Source: Bacteroidota bacterium (lineage in GTDB: Bacteria; Bacteroidota; Bacteroidia; Chitinophagales; Chitinophagaceae). Taken from it: a stretch of DNA of 64,000 nucleotides. Position numbers and translations under genes: made by a program. Position 1 is the first letter of the stretch, and each line of letters begins with the position of its first letter. The notes under the pieces were generated by a model. The model saw nothing but the letters and a program-made list of their open reading frames with translations. It did not search any database and was not told the DNA's origin. The stretch lies in assembly GCA_016711825.1 (NCBI GenBank), contig JADJSG010000005.1, forward strand, positions 310,001-374,000, in the 5' to 3' direction. Below, piece after piece: positions 43,706 to 52,811 of the stretch.

Positions 43706-46700
43706 TTAATTTGTTTTAGTGATAAATACTTTTAATTTGTGATCATTAACCTCTATTTCAGTCCCATCCTGCATTTCAGGTGAAAAACTCAAACTATCGG
43801 CTAAAATTTCCGTGCAAATATATGAATAAAAATTATTAAGGGGATTTTTTAACATTTCATAATCTTCTATTAATACAGATATGCGGTCAGTTAATTCAAA
43901 ATTGCTGTCTTTACGTATTTTTTGAATTTTATTGACTAATTCTCGAGCAAGACCTTCTTCTATCAAAGCGGGTGTTAAATTAATATCCAAGGCCACTGTT
44001 AAGCTCCCTTTTGAAGCCACTAATAATCCCGGAATGTCATCAGATGTAATTTCCACATCTGAAAGCAAAATTGTTACGGATTCTCCATCCATTTCAAATA
44101 CAAAGGATTCCTGTTTTTCCAATTCAGCAATTTGCGCACTTGTCATCAGAGAAATTTCATGGGCAACAGCCTTCATTTTTGCACCCATTCTACTACCCAA
44201 TGTTTTAAAATTTGCTTTAATTTTCTTTTTAATCAAATCATTATCAGCAGCTATAAATTCAATATCTTTAATATTTAATTCATTTTTAATAATGTCTTCA
44301 ACCGATCTTATTTTCACCTCCATGCTTGGGTCTATCAATGGAATAATTGCTTTTTGCAATGGTTGACGTACTTTGATGGTTGACTTTTTTCTTAGTGACA
44401 GTAATAATGAACAGGCATCTTGTGCAAGACCCATTCTTTGTTCCAGGTCATGATCAATATCATCGATGATTACCAGTGGGAAATCGCATAAGTGTACAGA
44501 GGTTTGTGTTTCTCGTTGACTTATCGCATTCAGATTTTTGTAAAGCCAATCGCTAAAGAAAGGAGCAAAAGGGGCAATTAATTTACACAAAGTTTCAAGG
44601 CATTCATACAAGGTTTGATAAGCGGCAATTTTATCCGTTTCGTATTCACCTTTCCAAAAACGGCGACGACACAGACGAACATACCAATTACTTAAATGCT
44701 GGTCTACAAATTCATCAATAGCTCTGCCAGCTTTGGTAGGTTCATAGTCATCCATATGGGTTTGAACGGTACCTATCAATGTATGTAAAGATGAAATAAT
44801 CCATCTGTCCATTTCATTTCTTTGGGGTATAGGGATATAGGTTTCTTCAAAAGTAAACTGGTCAACGTTGGCATACAATGCAAAAAAAGTATATGTATTG
44901 TATAAGGTATTAAACAATTTTCGCTGGGCTTCTTCAATGCCTTTCAAGTCAAACTTCAAACTATCCCATGGGGAAGCATTGGTCACTAAATACCATCTTG
45001 TGGCATCGGCTCCATAGGTATGGATGGTTTCAAAAGGATCTACAACATTGCCTAATCGTTTACTCATTTTATTGCCAAATTTATCAAGTACAAAACCATT
45101 GGCAACCACCGTTTTGTATGCCACACTATCAAATAGCAATACCGCCAATGCATGCAGGGTATAAAACCAGCCACGGGTTTGATCAACCCCTTCCGCAATA
45201 AAGTCGGCAGGAAAATCCTTGGGCAATGAACGTTGTTGAGGATCAGTGGAAGAAGCTTCAAATGGGAAATGCCATTGTGCATATGGCATTGCGCCACTAT
45301 CAAACCATACGTCAATCAAATCGGGTTCACGATACATTTTTTGCCCCGATGGTGATTTCAGGATTACCTGGTCGATATATGGCTTATGGACATCCTTGAG
45401 TTCCTTTTCAGGACTGTCTTCATGCAACATCGATTTAATTTCTGCAATACTTCCACAGCATATTTCTTCTGTACCATCTTCTGTACGCCAAACTGGTAAA
45501 GGGGTGCCCCAAAATCGACTTCGGCTTAAATTCCAATCCACCATGTTTTCGAGCCAATTGCCAAAACGACCTTCGCCAGTTGCTTTTGGTTTCCAGTTGA
45601 TGGTTTTATTCAGTTCAACCATTCGTTCTTTTACCGCTGTTGTGCGAATAAACCAAGCATCTAAGGGATAATAAATAATGGGTTTGTCAGTGCGCCAACA
45701 ATGAGGGTATGAGTGTTCATATTTTTCTACTTTAAACGCCTGCCCTCTCTTTTTCAGTTCAATAGCGATGTCTACATTGACGTCCTGATAGTTTTTTTCA
45801 TCTTTGTAATTTTTTACATATCGCCCACTGTATTCACCTGTTCCTTCTATAAATTTACCTTCACGGTCAACTAAGGTGATGATTCCTAGATTGTTTTTTT
45901 GACCTACCTTATAATCATCTGCACCAAAAGCAGGAGCTGTATGTACGATACCTGTGCCGTCTTCAGTAGTTACAAAGTCGCCACATATCACTCGAAACGG
46001 ATCTCCGCCTGAAAGGCTTGCCTGATTACTTTCAAAAGGCAATAGTTGTTCATAACGAATTCCTTCAAGTTCAGAACCTTTAAACATACCCAATACAGAG
46101 TAAGGAATCACTTTCGACTCGGCAGTATAGGCCTCAAAGTCAGCATTTTCAGCTTCATCTTTAAAATATTTTGCAAGCAATAATTCGGCAAGAATTACAT
46201 ATTGTAGCTTATGTGTATAAGGGTTATAGGTTTTTACCAATACATAGTTGATATTGGGTCCAACGGTTAAGCCAAGGTTTGAAGGCAGGGTCCAGGGTGT
46301 GGTTGTCCATGCCATGAGGTAAATTTCATCAATAGCAAGGGCACAGTTAATGCTTGACAATATTTGTTGACAATCATTCTCTGACATTTTAAAAAGTACC
46401 GTTGCACTTGTGTCTTTTACATCTTTGTAGCAACCGGGTTGATTTAGTTCGTGCGAACTCAAGCCAGTACCTGCGGCGGGAGAGTATGGCTGTATCGAAA
46501 CTGATTTATATAAATAATCCTTTTTGTGCAATTCTTTCAAACACCACCAAAGGGTTTCGATATAATCATTTTTATAGGTCACATAGGGGTCATTTAAATC
46601 GACCCAATACCCCATTTTTTCGGTGATATCGTCCCATTTATCTTTAAAACGAACAACAGCTTCTCTACATTTCTGGTTGTATTCTTCTACGGTAATCTTT

Positions 46701-47035
46701 ACACCAATATCTTCTTTGGTAATCCCTAGTTCTTTTTCCACACCCAATTCGATGGGTAAGCCATGGGTATCCCATCCTGCTTTTCGATTGACCTGAAACC
46801 CTTGCATGGTTTTGTACCTGCACACCATATCTTTCAAGGTTCTTGAAATGACATGATGAATACCGGGCATGCCATTGGCACTTGGTGGTCCTTCATAAAA
46901 AACAAATGCTGGTTTACCATTTCGATTTGCAACACTTTTTTCAAAGGTATTTTCTACTTTCCAATCGTTTAAAATGCTTGCTTCTAAAGTTGGTAAATGA
47001 AATTGTTTGAGAATACTATATTTTTTATCAGCCAT
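43706..47035 (-). CDS. ileS: Isoleucyl-tRNA synthetase
   Basis: A 1109-aa class I enzyme with editing domain. The HIGH-type motif is PSANGMPGIHH (about 51-61), the editing region includes TTPWTLPSNLG, and the KMSKR motif is GNKMSKRLGNV. The C-terminal region has the long Bacteroidota/eukaryote-like (IleRS2-like) extension with no zinc-finger end. Its length suits the IleS2 type, which is often less sensitive to mupirocin; this is inference. A TACCTTTG box lies 18 nt upstream. Confidence 0.99.
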   Translation of the reverse strand: MADKKYSILKQFHLPTLEASILNDWKVENTFEKSVANRNGKPAFVFYEGPPSANGMPGIHHVISRTLKDMVCRYKTMQGFQVNRKAGWDTHGLPIELGVEKELGITKEDIGVKITVEEYNQKCREAVVRFKDKWDDITEKMGYWVDLNDPYVTYKNDYIETLWWCLKELHKKDYLYKSVSIQPYSPAAGTGLSSHELNQPGCYKDVKDTSATVLFKMSENDCQQILSSINCALAIDEIYLMAWTTTPWTLPSNLGLTVGPNINYVLVKTYNPYTHKLQYVILAELLLAKYFKDEAENADFEAYTAESKVIPYSVLGMFKGSELEGIRYEQLLPFESNQASLSGGDPFRVICGDFVTTEDGTGIVHTAPAFGADDYKVGQKNNLGIITLVDREGKFIEGTGEYSGRYVKNYKDEKNYQDVNVDIAIELKKRGQAFKVEKYEHSYPHCWRTDKPIIYYPLDAWFIRTTAVKERMVELNKTINWKPKATGEGRFGNWLENMVDWNLSRSRFWGTPLPVWRTEDGTEEICCGSIAEIKSMLHEDSPEKELKDVHKPYIDQVILKSPSGQKMYREPDLIDVWFDSGAMPYAQWHFPFEASSTDPQQRSLPKDFPADFIAEGVDQTRGWFYTLHALAVLLFDSVAYKTVVANGFVLDKFGNKMSKRLGNVVDPFETIHTYGADATRWYLVTNASPWDSLKFDLKGIEEAQRKLFNTLYNTYTFFALYANVDQFTFEETYIPIPQRNEMDRWIISSLHTLIGTVQTHMDDYEPTKAGRAIDEFVDQHLSNWYVRLCRRRFWKGEYETDKIAAYQTLYECLETLCKLIAPFAPFFSDWLYKNLNAISQRETQTSVHLCDFPLVIIDDIDHDLEQRMGLAQDACSLLLSLRKKSTIKVRQPLQKAIIPLIDPSMEVKIRSVEDIIKNELNIKDIEFIAADNDLIKKKIKANFKTLGSRMGAKMKAVAHEISLMTSAQIAELEKQESFVFEMDGESVTILLSDVEITSDDIPGLLVASKGSLTVALDINLTPALIEEGLARELVNKIQKIRKDSNFELTDRISVLIEDYEMLKNPLNNFYSYICTEILADSLSFSPEMQDGTEIEVNDHKLKVFITKTN

Positions 47036-47053
47036 GATTTTTCAAAATGGGTG

Positions 47054-47061
47054 CAAAGGTA
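47054..47061 (-). promoter_or_regulatory. -7 promoter box of ileS
   Basis: Minus-strand TACCTTTG followed by CACCC, 18 nt before the ileS ATG; same form as the atpB box. The rest of 47062-47316 shows nothing that I can support. Confidence 0.55.
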
Positions 47062-47316
47062 GGAAATTAGTAATTAGTTGTGAATATTTAGTAATGAGTA
47101 TATTGGGAATAGGAATTATACTGAGGTGATTTAAATAATTACCCATTATTTTAATAGCTTAGTGCGCGAAATGCCGATTGAAATCATGCTTAACGATCGA
47201 ACCATGAACGATTAACTGTTTCACATCTGTAAAGAACAAAATTTTTGAAACCAATTTGCAAAGCATGATTGCCTAAAAATATTAACTTTGTCATGTAATA
47301 AAAAACAAAAAAAGAA

Positions 47317-47589
47317 ATGAATAGAATAATGGTTTTAATAAGCCTTTCAGATAATGGTATCAGTACGATAAAATCAAATCCATCATTACCTGTAAAAGAA
47401 ATGGAATATGTGAATCAATGGAAGCAAGAAAATATTTTAGAGAGTTTTTTTATTTCAGTAACAAAAAAAGACGCTGTTTTAATATTTCAAAATTTGGATA
47501 CAATAAAAGCAAAAGAGCTGATTGAATCCCTACCTTACTTTCCTTTTATGGAAAAAATTGAATACCATAATTTGGATAAACAGTTTTAA
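47317..47589 (+). CDS. Small ferredoxin-like-fold protein (muconolactone-isomerase/YCII-like)
   Basis: A 90-aa cytosolic protein that looks like a dimeric alpha-beta-barrel domain: an initial beta strand MNRIMVLISL, a helix EMEYVNQWKQENI, strands FFISVTKKDAVLIFQ, helix TIKAKELIESLPYF and a final strand KIEYHNLDK. The layout resembles muconolactone isomerase or YCII-type proteins, which include enzymes and ligand-binding proteins. No active site can be stated. A copy of the interspersed repeat follows 3 bp after the stop. Confidence 0.7.
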   Translation: MNRIMVLISLSDNGISTIKSNPSLPVKEMEYVNQWKQENILESFFISVTKKDAVLIFQNLDTIKAKELIESLPYFPFMEKIEYHNLDKQF

Positions 47590-47591
47590 TA

Positions 47592-47690
47592 ACAAAGGCA
47601 CATTTAAGATATTTCAAAGGAAACTTGTTTAAATGCAATGTGTGGAGGCATTATGCCGATATTTTTCAAACTAAGTGGTCATTACATTTG
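47592..47690. repeat. Interspersed inverted-end repeat, copy 3
   Basis: Core ends CAAACTA at 47673 and contains TTTAAATGCAATGTGTG and ATTATGCCGATATTTTTC in family order; the left arm is more decayed. It starts directly after the stop codon of the 90-aa gene. Confidence 0.65.
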
Positions 47691-47822
47691 TAAAACCCAA
47701 GACTTTGAATTTGAAAGCTAACAAGATTCAAAAAGAGTGTGCACAACTATCTTAGTTGCATTGTAACCTTTCGCAACAAATTCAGGCGCAAAATCCGGGT
47801 TAAAAAAAATTTGTGAAAGGTA

Positions 47823-48272
47823 TTACGAGAGCAAAGTTTTAACCATGGCAGAGATAGCCTTGCCATCTGCTTTTCCGGCCAGTTGTTTAGAAGCAACGCC
47901 CATCACTTTACCCATATCGGCAGCTGTACTTGCACCTACTTGATTGATAATGGCTTGCAAGGCTTCACGTAATTCATTTTCATCCATTTGTTTGGGTAAA
48001 TATTTTTCTATCAATTCAAGCTCTTCACGTTCTTTGAGGGCTAAATCTTCACGATGCTGGGTTACAAAAACTTCCAAAGAATCTCTTCTTTGCTTGGCTA
48101 ATTTTTGTAAAATTTTTATTTCATCATCTTCGGTCAGGTCGCCTTGTTTTCCATCGGCTGTTTTAGCAAGCAATATCGCTGATTTAATGGCTCTTAAACC
48201 ACGAAGGGCTGCTTCGTTTTTAGCCAACATAGCGGTTTTTATTTCTGTGTTGATTGTAATTTCTAAAGACAC
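47823..48272 (-). CDS. GatB/YqeY-domain protein
   Basis: A 149-aa protein with the helical YqeY domain that also forms the tail of GatB, where it touches tRNA. Text: INTEIKTAMLAKNEAALRGLRAIKSAI, LIEKYLPKQMDENELREAL and the end MGKVMGVASKQLAGKADGKAISAMV. An extension to a non-standard start at 48323 is possible, but the GTG at 48272 gives MSLEITINTE, the normal N-terminus. Likely role: tRNA-linked, not established. Confidence 0.93.
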   Translation of the reverse strand: MSLEITINTEIKTAMLAKNEAALRGLRAIKSAILLAKTADGKQGDLTEDDEIKILQKLAKQRRDSLEVFVTQHREDLALKEREELELIEKYLPKQMDENELREALQAIINQVGASTAADMGKVMGVASKQLAGKADGKAISAMVKTLLS

Positions 48273-48388
48273 GGTTTTGTTTGTTTTAAAGTTAATGAGT
48301 TGCTTATTATAAATGACTTGCAAAGGGCTAAAGGGGATCTTTACAGATTTCGGATTGCATCCTTTGGCTTTACTATTTATATATTTTA

Positions 48389-48988
48389 TTACTTTCTACT
48401 ATTAATCTCATCCCTGATATGAGCCGCCTTGATATAATCTTCGGATTCTAGTACATCATTGAGTTGTTTTTGCAATTCAGCCAATGACAATTTTTTAAGA
48501 TCTGACTCAACGGTACCAATTTTTACTTTCGCCTTTTTATCGGTTTCTTTTGCTGCTTTTTTAGGTGTTGTTTCATCCATTTGCAAACCAGCTGAATCTA
48601 AAATAGATTCGTAGGTATAAATAGGGGTATCGAACCTTACGGCGAGTGCCAAAGCATCCGAAGTACGTGAATCTATTTCGATGGTTTCGTTGCCCGTTTG
48701 ACAAATTAATTTGGCATAAAAAATCCCTTCATTGATTTTGTGTATCAATACTTCCACCAATTGTAATTGGGTAGCCAACATCATATTTTTCATCAAATCG
48801 TGTGTAAGCGGTCGTGTTGGTTGCATGTTTTCGAGTGCAACGGCTATGGCTTGTGCTTCAAAGCCCCCTATCACGATTGGCAGTTTACGTACCCCATTTA
48901 CCTCACCAAGTACTACAGCATATGAATGTGCTTGTGTTACAGAGTGTGATAAAGCCACTATTTCCAATTCTAATTTTTTACTGCTCAT
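48389..48988 (-). CDS. Bifunctional nuclease (BFN/DUF151) with UvrB/C-like motif
   Basis: A 199-aa protein. Residues 1 to about 135 are the BFN (DUF151) domain, typical of bifunctional nucleases acting on DNA and RNA: VALSHSVTQAHSYAVVLGE, LPIVIGGFEAQAIAVALE, SRTSDALALAVRFDTPIY. The C-terminal part is a UVR-type helix pair (LAELQKQLNDVLESEDYIKAAHIRDEI, about 168-195), common in this phylum. It has its own TATCTTTG box although etfA ends only 30 bp upstream. Confidence 0.93.
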   Translation of the reverse strand: MSSKKLELEIVALSHSVTQAHSYAVVLGEVNGVRKLPIVIGGFEAQAIAVALENMQPTRPLTHDLMKNMMLATQLQLVEVLIHKINEGIFYAKLICQTGNETIEIDSRTSDALALAVRFDTPIYTYESILDSAGLQMDETTPKKAAKETDKKAKVKIGTVESDLKKLSLAELQKQLNDVLESEDYIKAAHIRDEINSRK

Positions 48989-48999
48989 AATTTGCGTTG

Positions 49000-49007
49000 C
49001 AAAGATA
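49000..49007 (-). promoter_or_regulatory. -7 promoter box of the bifunctional-nuclease gene
   Basis: Minus-strand TATCTTTG, 11 nt before the ATG at 48988, in the 29-bp gap after etfA. Confidence 0.45.
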
Positions 49008-49017
49008 AAAGAATTTT

Positions 49018-49989
49018 TTAACCTTGTTGTGAAGCTTTCATTTTTTTAAATGCCGCGGTTAATTTAGGTACGATTTCGAAAGCATCGCCCAAAACCCCAT
49101 AATCTGCCGCTTTGAAAAATGGTGCTTCTGCATCTTTATTGATTACTACTATTGTTTTAGAACTATTGACACCTGCTAAATGTTGAATAGCACCACTGAT
49201 ACCAACGGCTATATATAGATTTGGTCGTATGGTACCGCCAGTTTGTCCCACATGCTCATGATGTGGACGCCAGTGTGAGTCTGCAACAGGTCGTGAACAG
49301 GCCAGGGTAGCCCCTATACTACCAGCCAGCTCTTCAAGTATACCCCAATTTTCGGGTCCTTTCAAACCTCTACCACCACTCACTACAAGTTCTGCCTCAC
49401 CCAAAGGTACAATACCCTGTACTTTGTTTTCACTAATCACTTTTACGGCGAAATCAGTAGAAGCAAAATCAATTGTATGATTGCTCACTGTAGCAGTGGC
49501 AGTTGTTTTATTGACTCCATAGGCATTGGGTGTCAAAGAAATGACTTTGATAGCCGACTTGATTTGCACAAATGCAAAAGCTTTACCAGAGAAAACTGAT
49601 TTTTTGACAACAAAACCCTGACTTAAATCGGGTAAAGAAACAGCTCCAGCGACTAATCCTGCTTTGAGTTGTGCCGCCACTCTGGGGGCAACGGCTTTAG
49701 CCGTGTTATTGTTTGAAAATATGATTATATCGGCTTGTTGTGCATTGGCTATGGAACAAATCGCTTTAGCACATGCTTTGGCCTCTAATTTGTTGAGACG
49801 GGCATCGTTTACATGCACTACCTGCTGTGCCCCATAGTTGCCCAGGGTTTCAAGGCCTGAAGCCTCACCCAATACTACGGCACACACTTGTGCTCCAGTA
49901 CTTTGTGCAATGTTGGCTGCATAACTGATGGCTTCGTAAGCTGCTTTTTTAAATATTCCGTTTTGTTGTTCTGTATAAACTAATATCAT
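49018..49989 (-). CDS. etfA: Electron transfer flavoprotein subunit alpha
   Basis: A 323-aa FAD-binding subunit. It carries SGGRGLKGPENWGILEELAGSIGATLACSRPVAD and the FAD loop GQTGGTIRPNLYIAVGISGAIQHLAG (cited in short parts), both family signatures. It takes electrons from acyl-CoA dehydrogenases and passes them to ETF-quinone oxidoreductase. It is 84 bp downstream of etfB on the same strand. Confidence 0.97.
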   Translation of the reverse strand: MILVYTEQQNGIFKKAAYEAISYAANIAQSTGAQVCAVVLGEASGLETLGNYGAQQVVHVNDARLNKLEAKACAKAICSIANAQQADIIIFSNNNTAKAVAPRVAAQLKAGLVAGAVSLPDLSQGFVVKKSVFSGKAFAFVQIKSAIKVISLTPNAYGVNKTTATATVSNHTIDFASTDFAVKVISENKVQGIVPLGEAELVVSGGRGLKGPENWGILEELAGSIGATLACSRPVADSHWRPHHEHVGQTGGTIRPNLYIAVGISGAIQHLAGVNSSKTIVVINKDAEAPFFKAADYGVLGDAFEIVPKLTAAFKKMKASQQG

Positions 49990-50073
49990 GTTTTAACGCT
50001 TTAATTGTTTGTGATTATAAACGAGCTAATGCTAACCATTTATAAGTATTTTATTGAATTGGATGTGTTTGTT

Positions 50074-50817
50074 TTAAATAACTTTTGCTTCTTCATGCAA
50101 TAATCTAACCAATTCATCCATTTGATCGGGATCTATCATCTTCACGCCTTGTTTTTGAAGAGGTGTTTCATAGGCTATGATTTCAGTTAAAGAATCAGCA
50201 TTGGAAGGAGGTACCACTTTTAAAGGTTTGGTACGTGCAGCCATTATACCACGCATATTTGGAATTCGTGCTTCTGACATTCCTTTTTGACATGATATAA
50301 CCAAGGGCAAAGGGCATGTATTGCTTTCTTCGCCGCCTTCAATTTCGCGGTTTACATGAGCTACACCAGCCTCGATATCAAGTTTACACACATGGGTAAT
50401 ATAAGGTAAGTCGAGCAATTCGGCCACCATAGCTCCAATACTTGCATTGTTATAATCGATACTTTCCTTACCCGTTAAAATCAACTCATAGGCATTTGAC
50501 TTAACATAATCGGCAATTTGAGATGCTACATAAAAACTATCATTGCTATCAGCATCAATACGGATGGCTTCGTCGCCACCCAATGCCAATGCTTTGCGTA
50601 TGACAGGTTCTGTATCGGCTTTACCCACTGTTATCAGATGTATGTCAGAGGCAATGCCTGCTTCTTTCAATTCGAGGGCACGCACTAAAGCATACCATTC
50701 GTCATAAGGATTGATAATCCATTGTACACCTGCATCATTCAGCTTGGTATTATTGTCTGAAAATGCAATTTTGGTTGTTGTATCGGGTGCTTTAGTAATG
50801 CAAACCAGTATTTTCAT
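50074..50817 (-). CDS. etfB: Electron transfer flavoprotein subunit beta
   Basis: A 247-aa AMP-binding subunit of ETF. The start MKILVCITKAPDTTTKI, the segment NPYDEWYALVRALELKE and the signature RIPNMRGIMAARTKPLKVV mark the family. It forms a heterodimer with EtfA and serves fatty-acid and amino-acid oxidation. A TATATTTG box sits 21 nt before its start and should drive etfBA. Confidence 0.97.
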   Translation of the reverse strand: MKILVCITKAPDTTTKIAFSDNNTKLNDAGVQWIINPYDEWYALVRALELKEAGIASDIHLITVGKADTEPVIRKALALGGDEAIRIDADSNDSFYVASQIADYVKSNAYELILTGKESIDYNNASIGAMVAELLDLPYITHVCKLDIEAGVAHVNREIEGGEESNTCPLPLVISCQKGMSEARIPNMRGIMAARTKPLKVVPPSNADSLTEIIAYETPLQKQGVKMIDPDQMDELVRLLHEEAKVI

Positions 50818-50838
50818 AGCTCTTCACTTTTAGGACGG

Positions 50839-50846
50839 CAAATATA
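50839..50846 (-). promoter_or_regulatory. -7 promoter box of etfBA
   Basis: Minus-strand TATATTTG followed by CC, 21 nt before the etfB ATG. Confidence 0.5.
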
Positions 50847-50913
50847 AATAAGAAATGTCAATTGTAAATTTTGATTTTTCATATCCCTATAATCTATCCC
50901 TGTTAGTGCTTGT

Positions 50914-51024
50914 AATTAGGAACGATACATTAAAAATAGTCCAAATGTTACCAGCTTAAAAGTAATGTGTATAGGTATTATACCGATACTTTTCAGACTA
51001 TGTAGTAAATACAGTTGGTATAAA
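50914..51024. repeat. Interspersed inverted-end repeat, copy 4
   Basis: Core 50938-51001 (64 bp) begins TAGTCC and ends AGACTA; it holds AGCTTAAAAGTAATGTGT, GGTATTATACCGATA and CTTTTCAGACTA blocks in order. The right arm ends ACAGTTGGTAT. It lies 3' of the M28 gene. Confidence 0.8.
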
Positions 51025-51044
51025 TCGGGCATGAACACCCGATA
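51025..51044 (-). terminator. Weak hairpin after the M28-like gene
   Basis: ATCGGG and CCCGAT pair around an 8-nt loop, 48 bp after the stop. The U-tract is short leftward, so termination is uncertain. Confidence 0.35.
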
Positions 51045-51091
51045 TAAAAAACATTTAAGCAAATAAAAGGTAGACAAGGACTTCGTTTTAT

Positions 51092-52690
51092 TTACAGAAC
51101 CACAAAAAATTTATAATCTGTTTTGCCTCTTTTTACAATAAAGGTGGTTTCAATACCAGGTTTTGTTTTGGTCATTGCTTCAATAAAATCATCAAAATCG
51201 ATGATGTTGAAGGCCCCAATTTTTAATATAATATCACCACTCAACATACCCGCATTGGCAACCTTGCTGCCAGGCAATGTAGTGGCTACGCGACATCCGT
51301 TTTGATTAAAGGTCAGGTCATGCACAATGCCTATATCGGATTTTAGTTTGTTGAGTTCAGGGAAAATATTCTTGGTTTGATTAAAAATCAATTTGGTTTG
51401 TTTATCAAGCTCTGCAAGCATTCGATAAACATAGGCAGTGATTTCAAAAATACCATTGTAGTTGATTTTACTTTCATCATCACTTACTCGATTGTAATCG
51501 TCGTTAAACCCAGTGCTGACATTGAGAACTGGAATATTTTTGTAATAAAATAAATTGTAATCGCCATAACCAAGCCCCGAACTATCTATTTGCAAAACAA
51601 ATCCTTTATTGGTTTTTTGCACTAAAGGTAACCAGGTGGGTGAGGTTCCTATGCCGTTGATAAATAATTCTTTTTTATTATTATCATACCTTCCAACCTG
51701 ATCGAGATTGATCATGCAAGAAATATTATTGAGCATAAATTCATTTTGTTGTATAAACGCTTTTGTACCCTGCATGTCGGCCATATGACCTGAAAAGGCA
51801 ACAAAAATGTAATTGAATCGTTTTAAATTATACATTTTTACCATTTCGGCCACCCCTAATAATGCAGCGATACCACTGGCATTGTTATCGGCTCCTTTGT
51901 ACAACTGACCTGAATTGCCTAAATGATCGTAATGAGCAGCAATAACAATATTAAAGGGGGCTTTATTATCAACAGATGCAATGACATTTTTGCTGAGCAC
52001 ATTGGTATTTTCAAATCCTAATTTACCATCAATATCAATCCAATCGCTTTTAAGGTTCGGTTTAATATGTGTCTGATAAGCCTTGGCATTCATGAAAGCC
52101 ACTGGAATACTTAAGGGTTCAAAACTATTCAGATTAAGCATACTTAAATCAAGCGATGCATCCTGATCATTTAAAAAAAGAACTCCTGTAGCTGATTTGC
52201 TGGCACATTGAGCAGCATACTCATGGAGTATTTTTTGGGGATTATTGGTAGTATTGAGTTTCAGTTTGCTAATGGGTATCAACCAGATATTATCAGGCTC
52301 ATTTACATTAGGCATGGCCGAACCCCTTAATTCATTGCCTTTCCCAAAGGGTAGAAATACCACATCGGTACCTAAAATGAGTTTATTTTCAAATACTTTA
52401 AAATACGCATTGCTGCCGATTCGAACACCGCCTTTAAAATTGAAATCCCATTGATATTTATTTTTATAAGCCGCAATATTCATTTCTTCAAAGCGCTTTT
52501 GAATATAATCAGCGCTTAACGACTCCCCTTGTGTACCAGCCAATCTGCCTTCAAAAGGAGCTGAACACAATGCGGTGATATCATTTTTAATTTTAACCGT
52601 CGGTGAATTATCTTCTTTGCTGTCTACTTTTTTGCCAAAACAATTCCATGTGATTAGCAAGCTCATCAACAACATCCATTTTTTAATCAT
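51092..52690 (-). CDS. M28-fold protein with PDZ domain, catalytic residues partly lost
   Basis: A 532-aa exported protein: signal peptide 1-19, M28 aminopeptidase fold about 30-430, PDZ about 450-532. It keeps part of the di-zinc site: H253 (AAHYDHLG), D268 (GADNNASG) and D330 (INLDQVGR). The motif that normally reads SGEExGLxGS is SGHMADMQGT (300-309), so the catalytic and ligand Glu pair is missing, and the final His pair is Asn (FNDDYN, 395-400). A peptide-binding, non-catalytic role is likely (inference). A TATATTTG box at 52725 precedes it. Confidence 0.9.
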   Translation of the reverse strand: MIKKWMLLMSLLITWNCFGKKVDSKEDNSPTVKIKNDITALCSAPFEGRLAGTQGESLSADYIQKRFEEMNIAAYKNKYQWDFNFKGGVRIGSNAYFKVFENKLILGTDVVFLPFGKGNELRGSAMPNVNEPDNIWLIPISKLKLNTTNNPQKILHEYAAQCASKSATGVLFLNDQDASLDLSMLNLNSFEPLSIPVAFMNAKAYQTHIKPNLKSDWIDIDGKLGFENTNVLSKNVIASVDNKAPFNIVIAAHYDHLGNSGQLYKGADNNASGIAALLGVAEMVKMYNLKRFNYIFVAFSGHMADMQGTKAFIQQNEFMLNNISCMINLDQVGRYDNNKKELFINGIGTSPTWLPLVQKTNKGFVLQIDSSGLGYGDYNLFYYKNIPVLNVSTGFNDDYNRVSDDESKINYNGIFEITAYVYRMLAELDKQTKLIFNQTKNIFPELNKLKSDIGIVHDLTFNQNGCRVATTLPGSKVANAGMLSGDIILKIGAFNIIDFDDFIEAMTKTKPGIETTFIVKRGKTDYKFFVVL

Positions 52691-52724
52691 CCAGAAATTT
52701 TCAAGTGTTTTTTTTAAAAGATTA

Positions 52725-52732
52725 CAAATATA
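52725..52732 (-). promoter_or_regulatory. -7 promoter box of the M28-like gene
   Basis: Minus-strand TATATTTG, 34 nt before the ATG at 52690; divergent to the gcvT box. Confidence 0.45.
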
Positions 52733-52786
52733 AAGCGAGCGATTTGACTAATTTGCGAAAAAAATAGAATTAATACACATAAAGTC

Positions 52787-52794
52787 TATTTTTG
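52787..52794 (+). promoter_or_regulatory. -7 promoter box of gcvT
   Basis: Plus-strand TATTTTTG followed by C, 17 nt before the gcvT ATG. Confidence 0.5.
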
Positions 52795-52811
52795 CAAAAA
52801 TTTACAAAAAA

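Noticed and set aside
43095..43719. Two long open frames on the plus strand (about 204 aa each), opposite the traR/dksA gene
   Set aside because: They are Phe/Cys- or Phe/Thr-rich low-complexity text produced by the Lys/Ala/Pro repeats of the real gene on the other strand.
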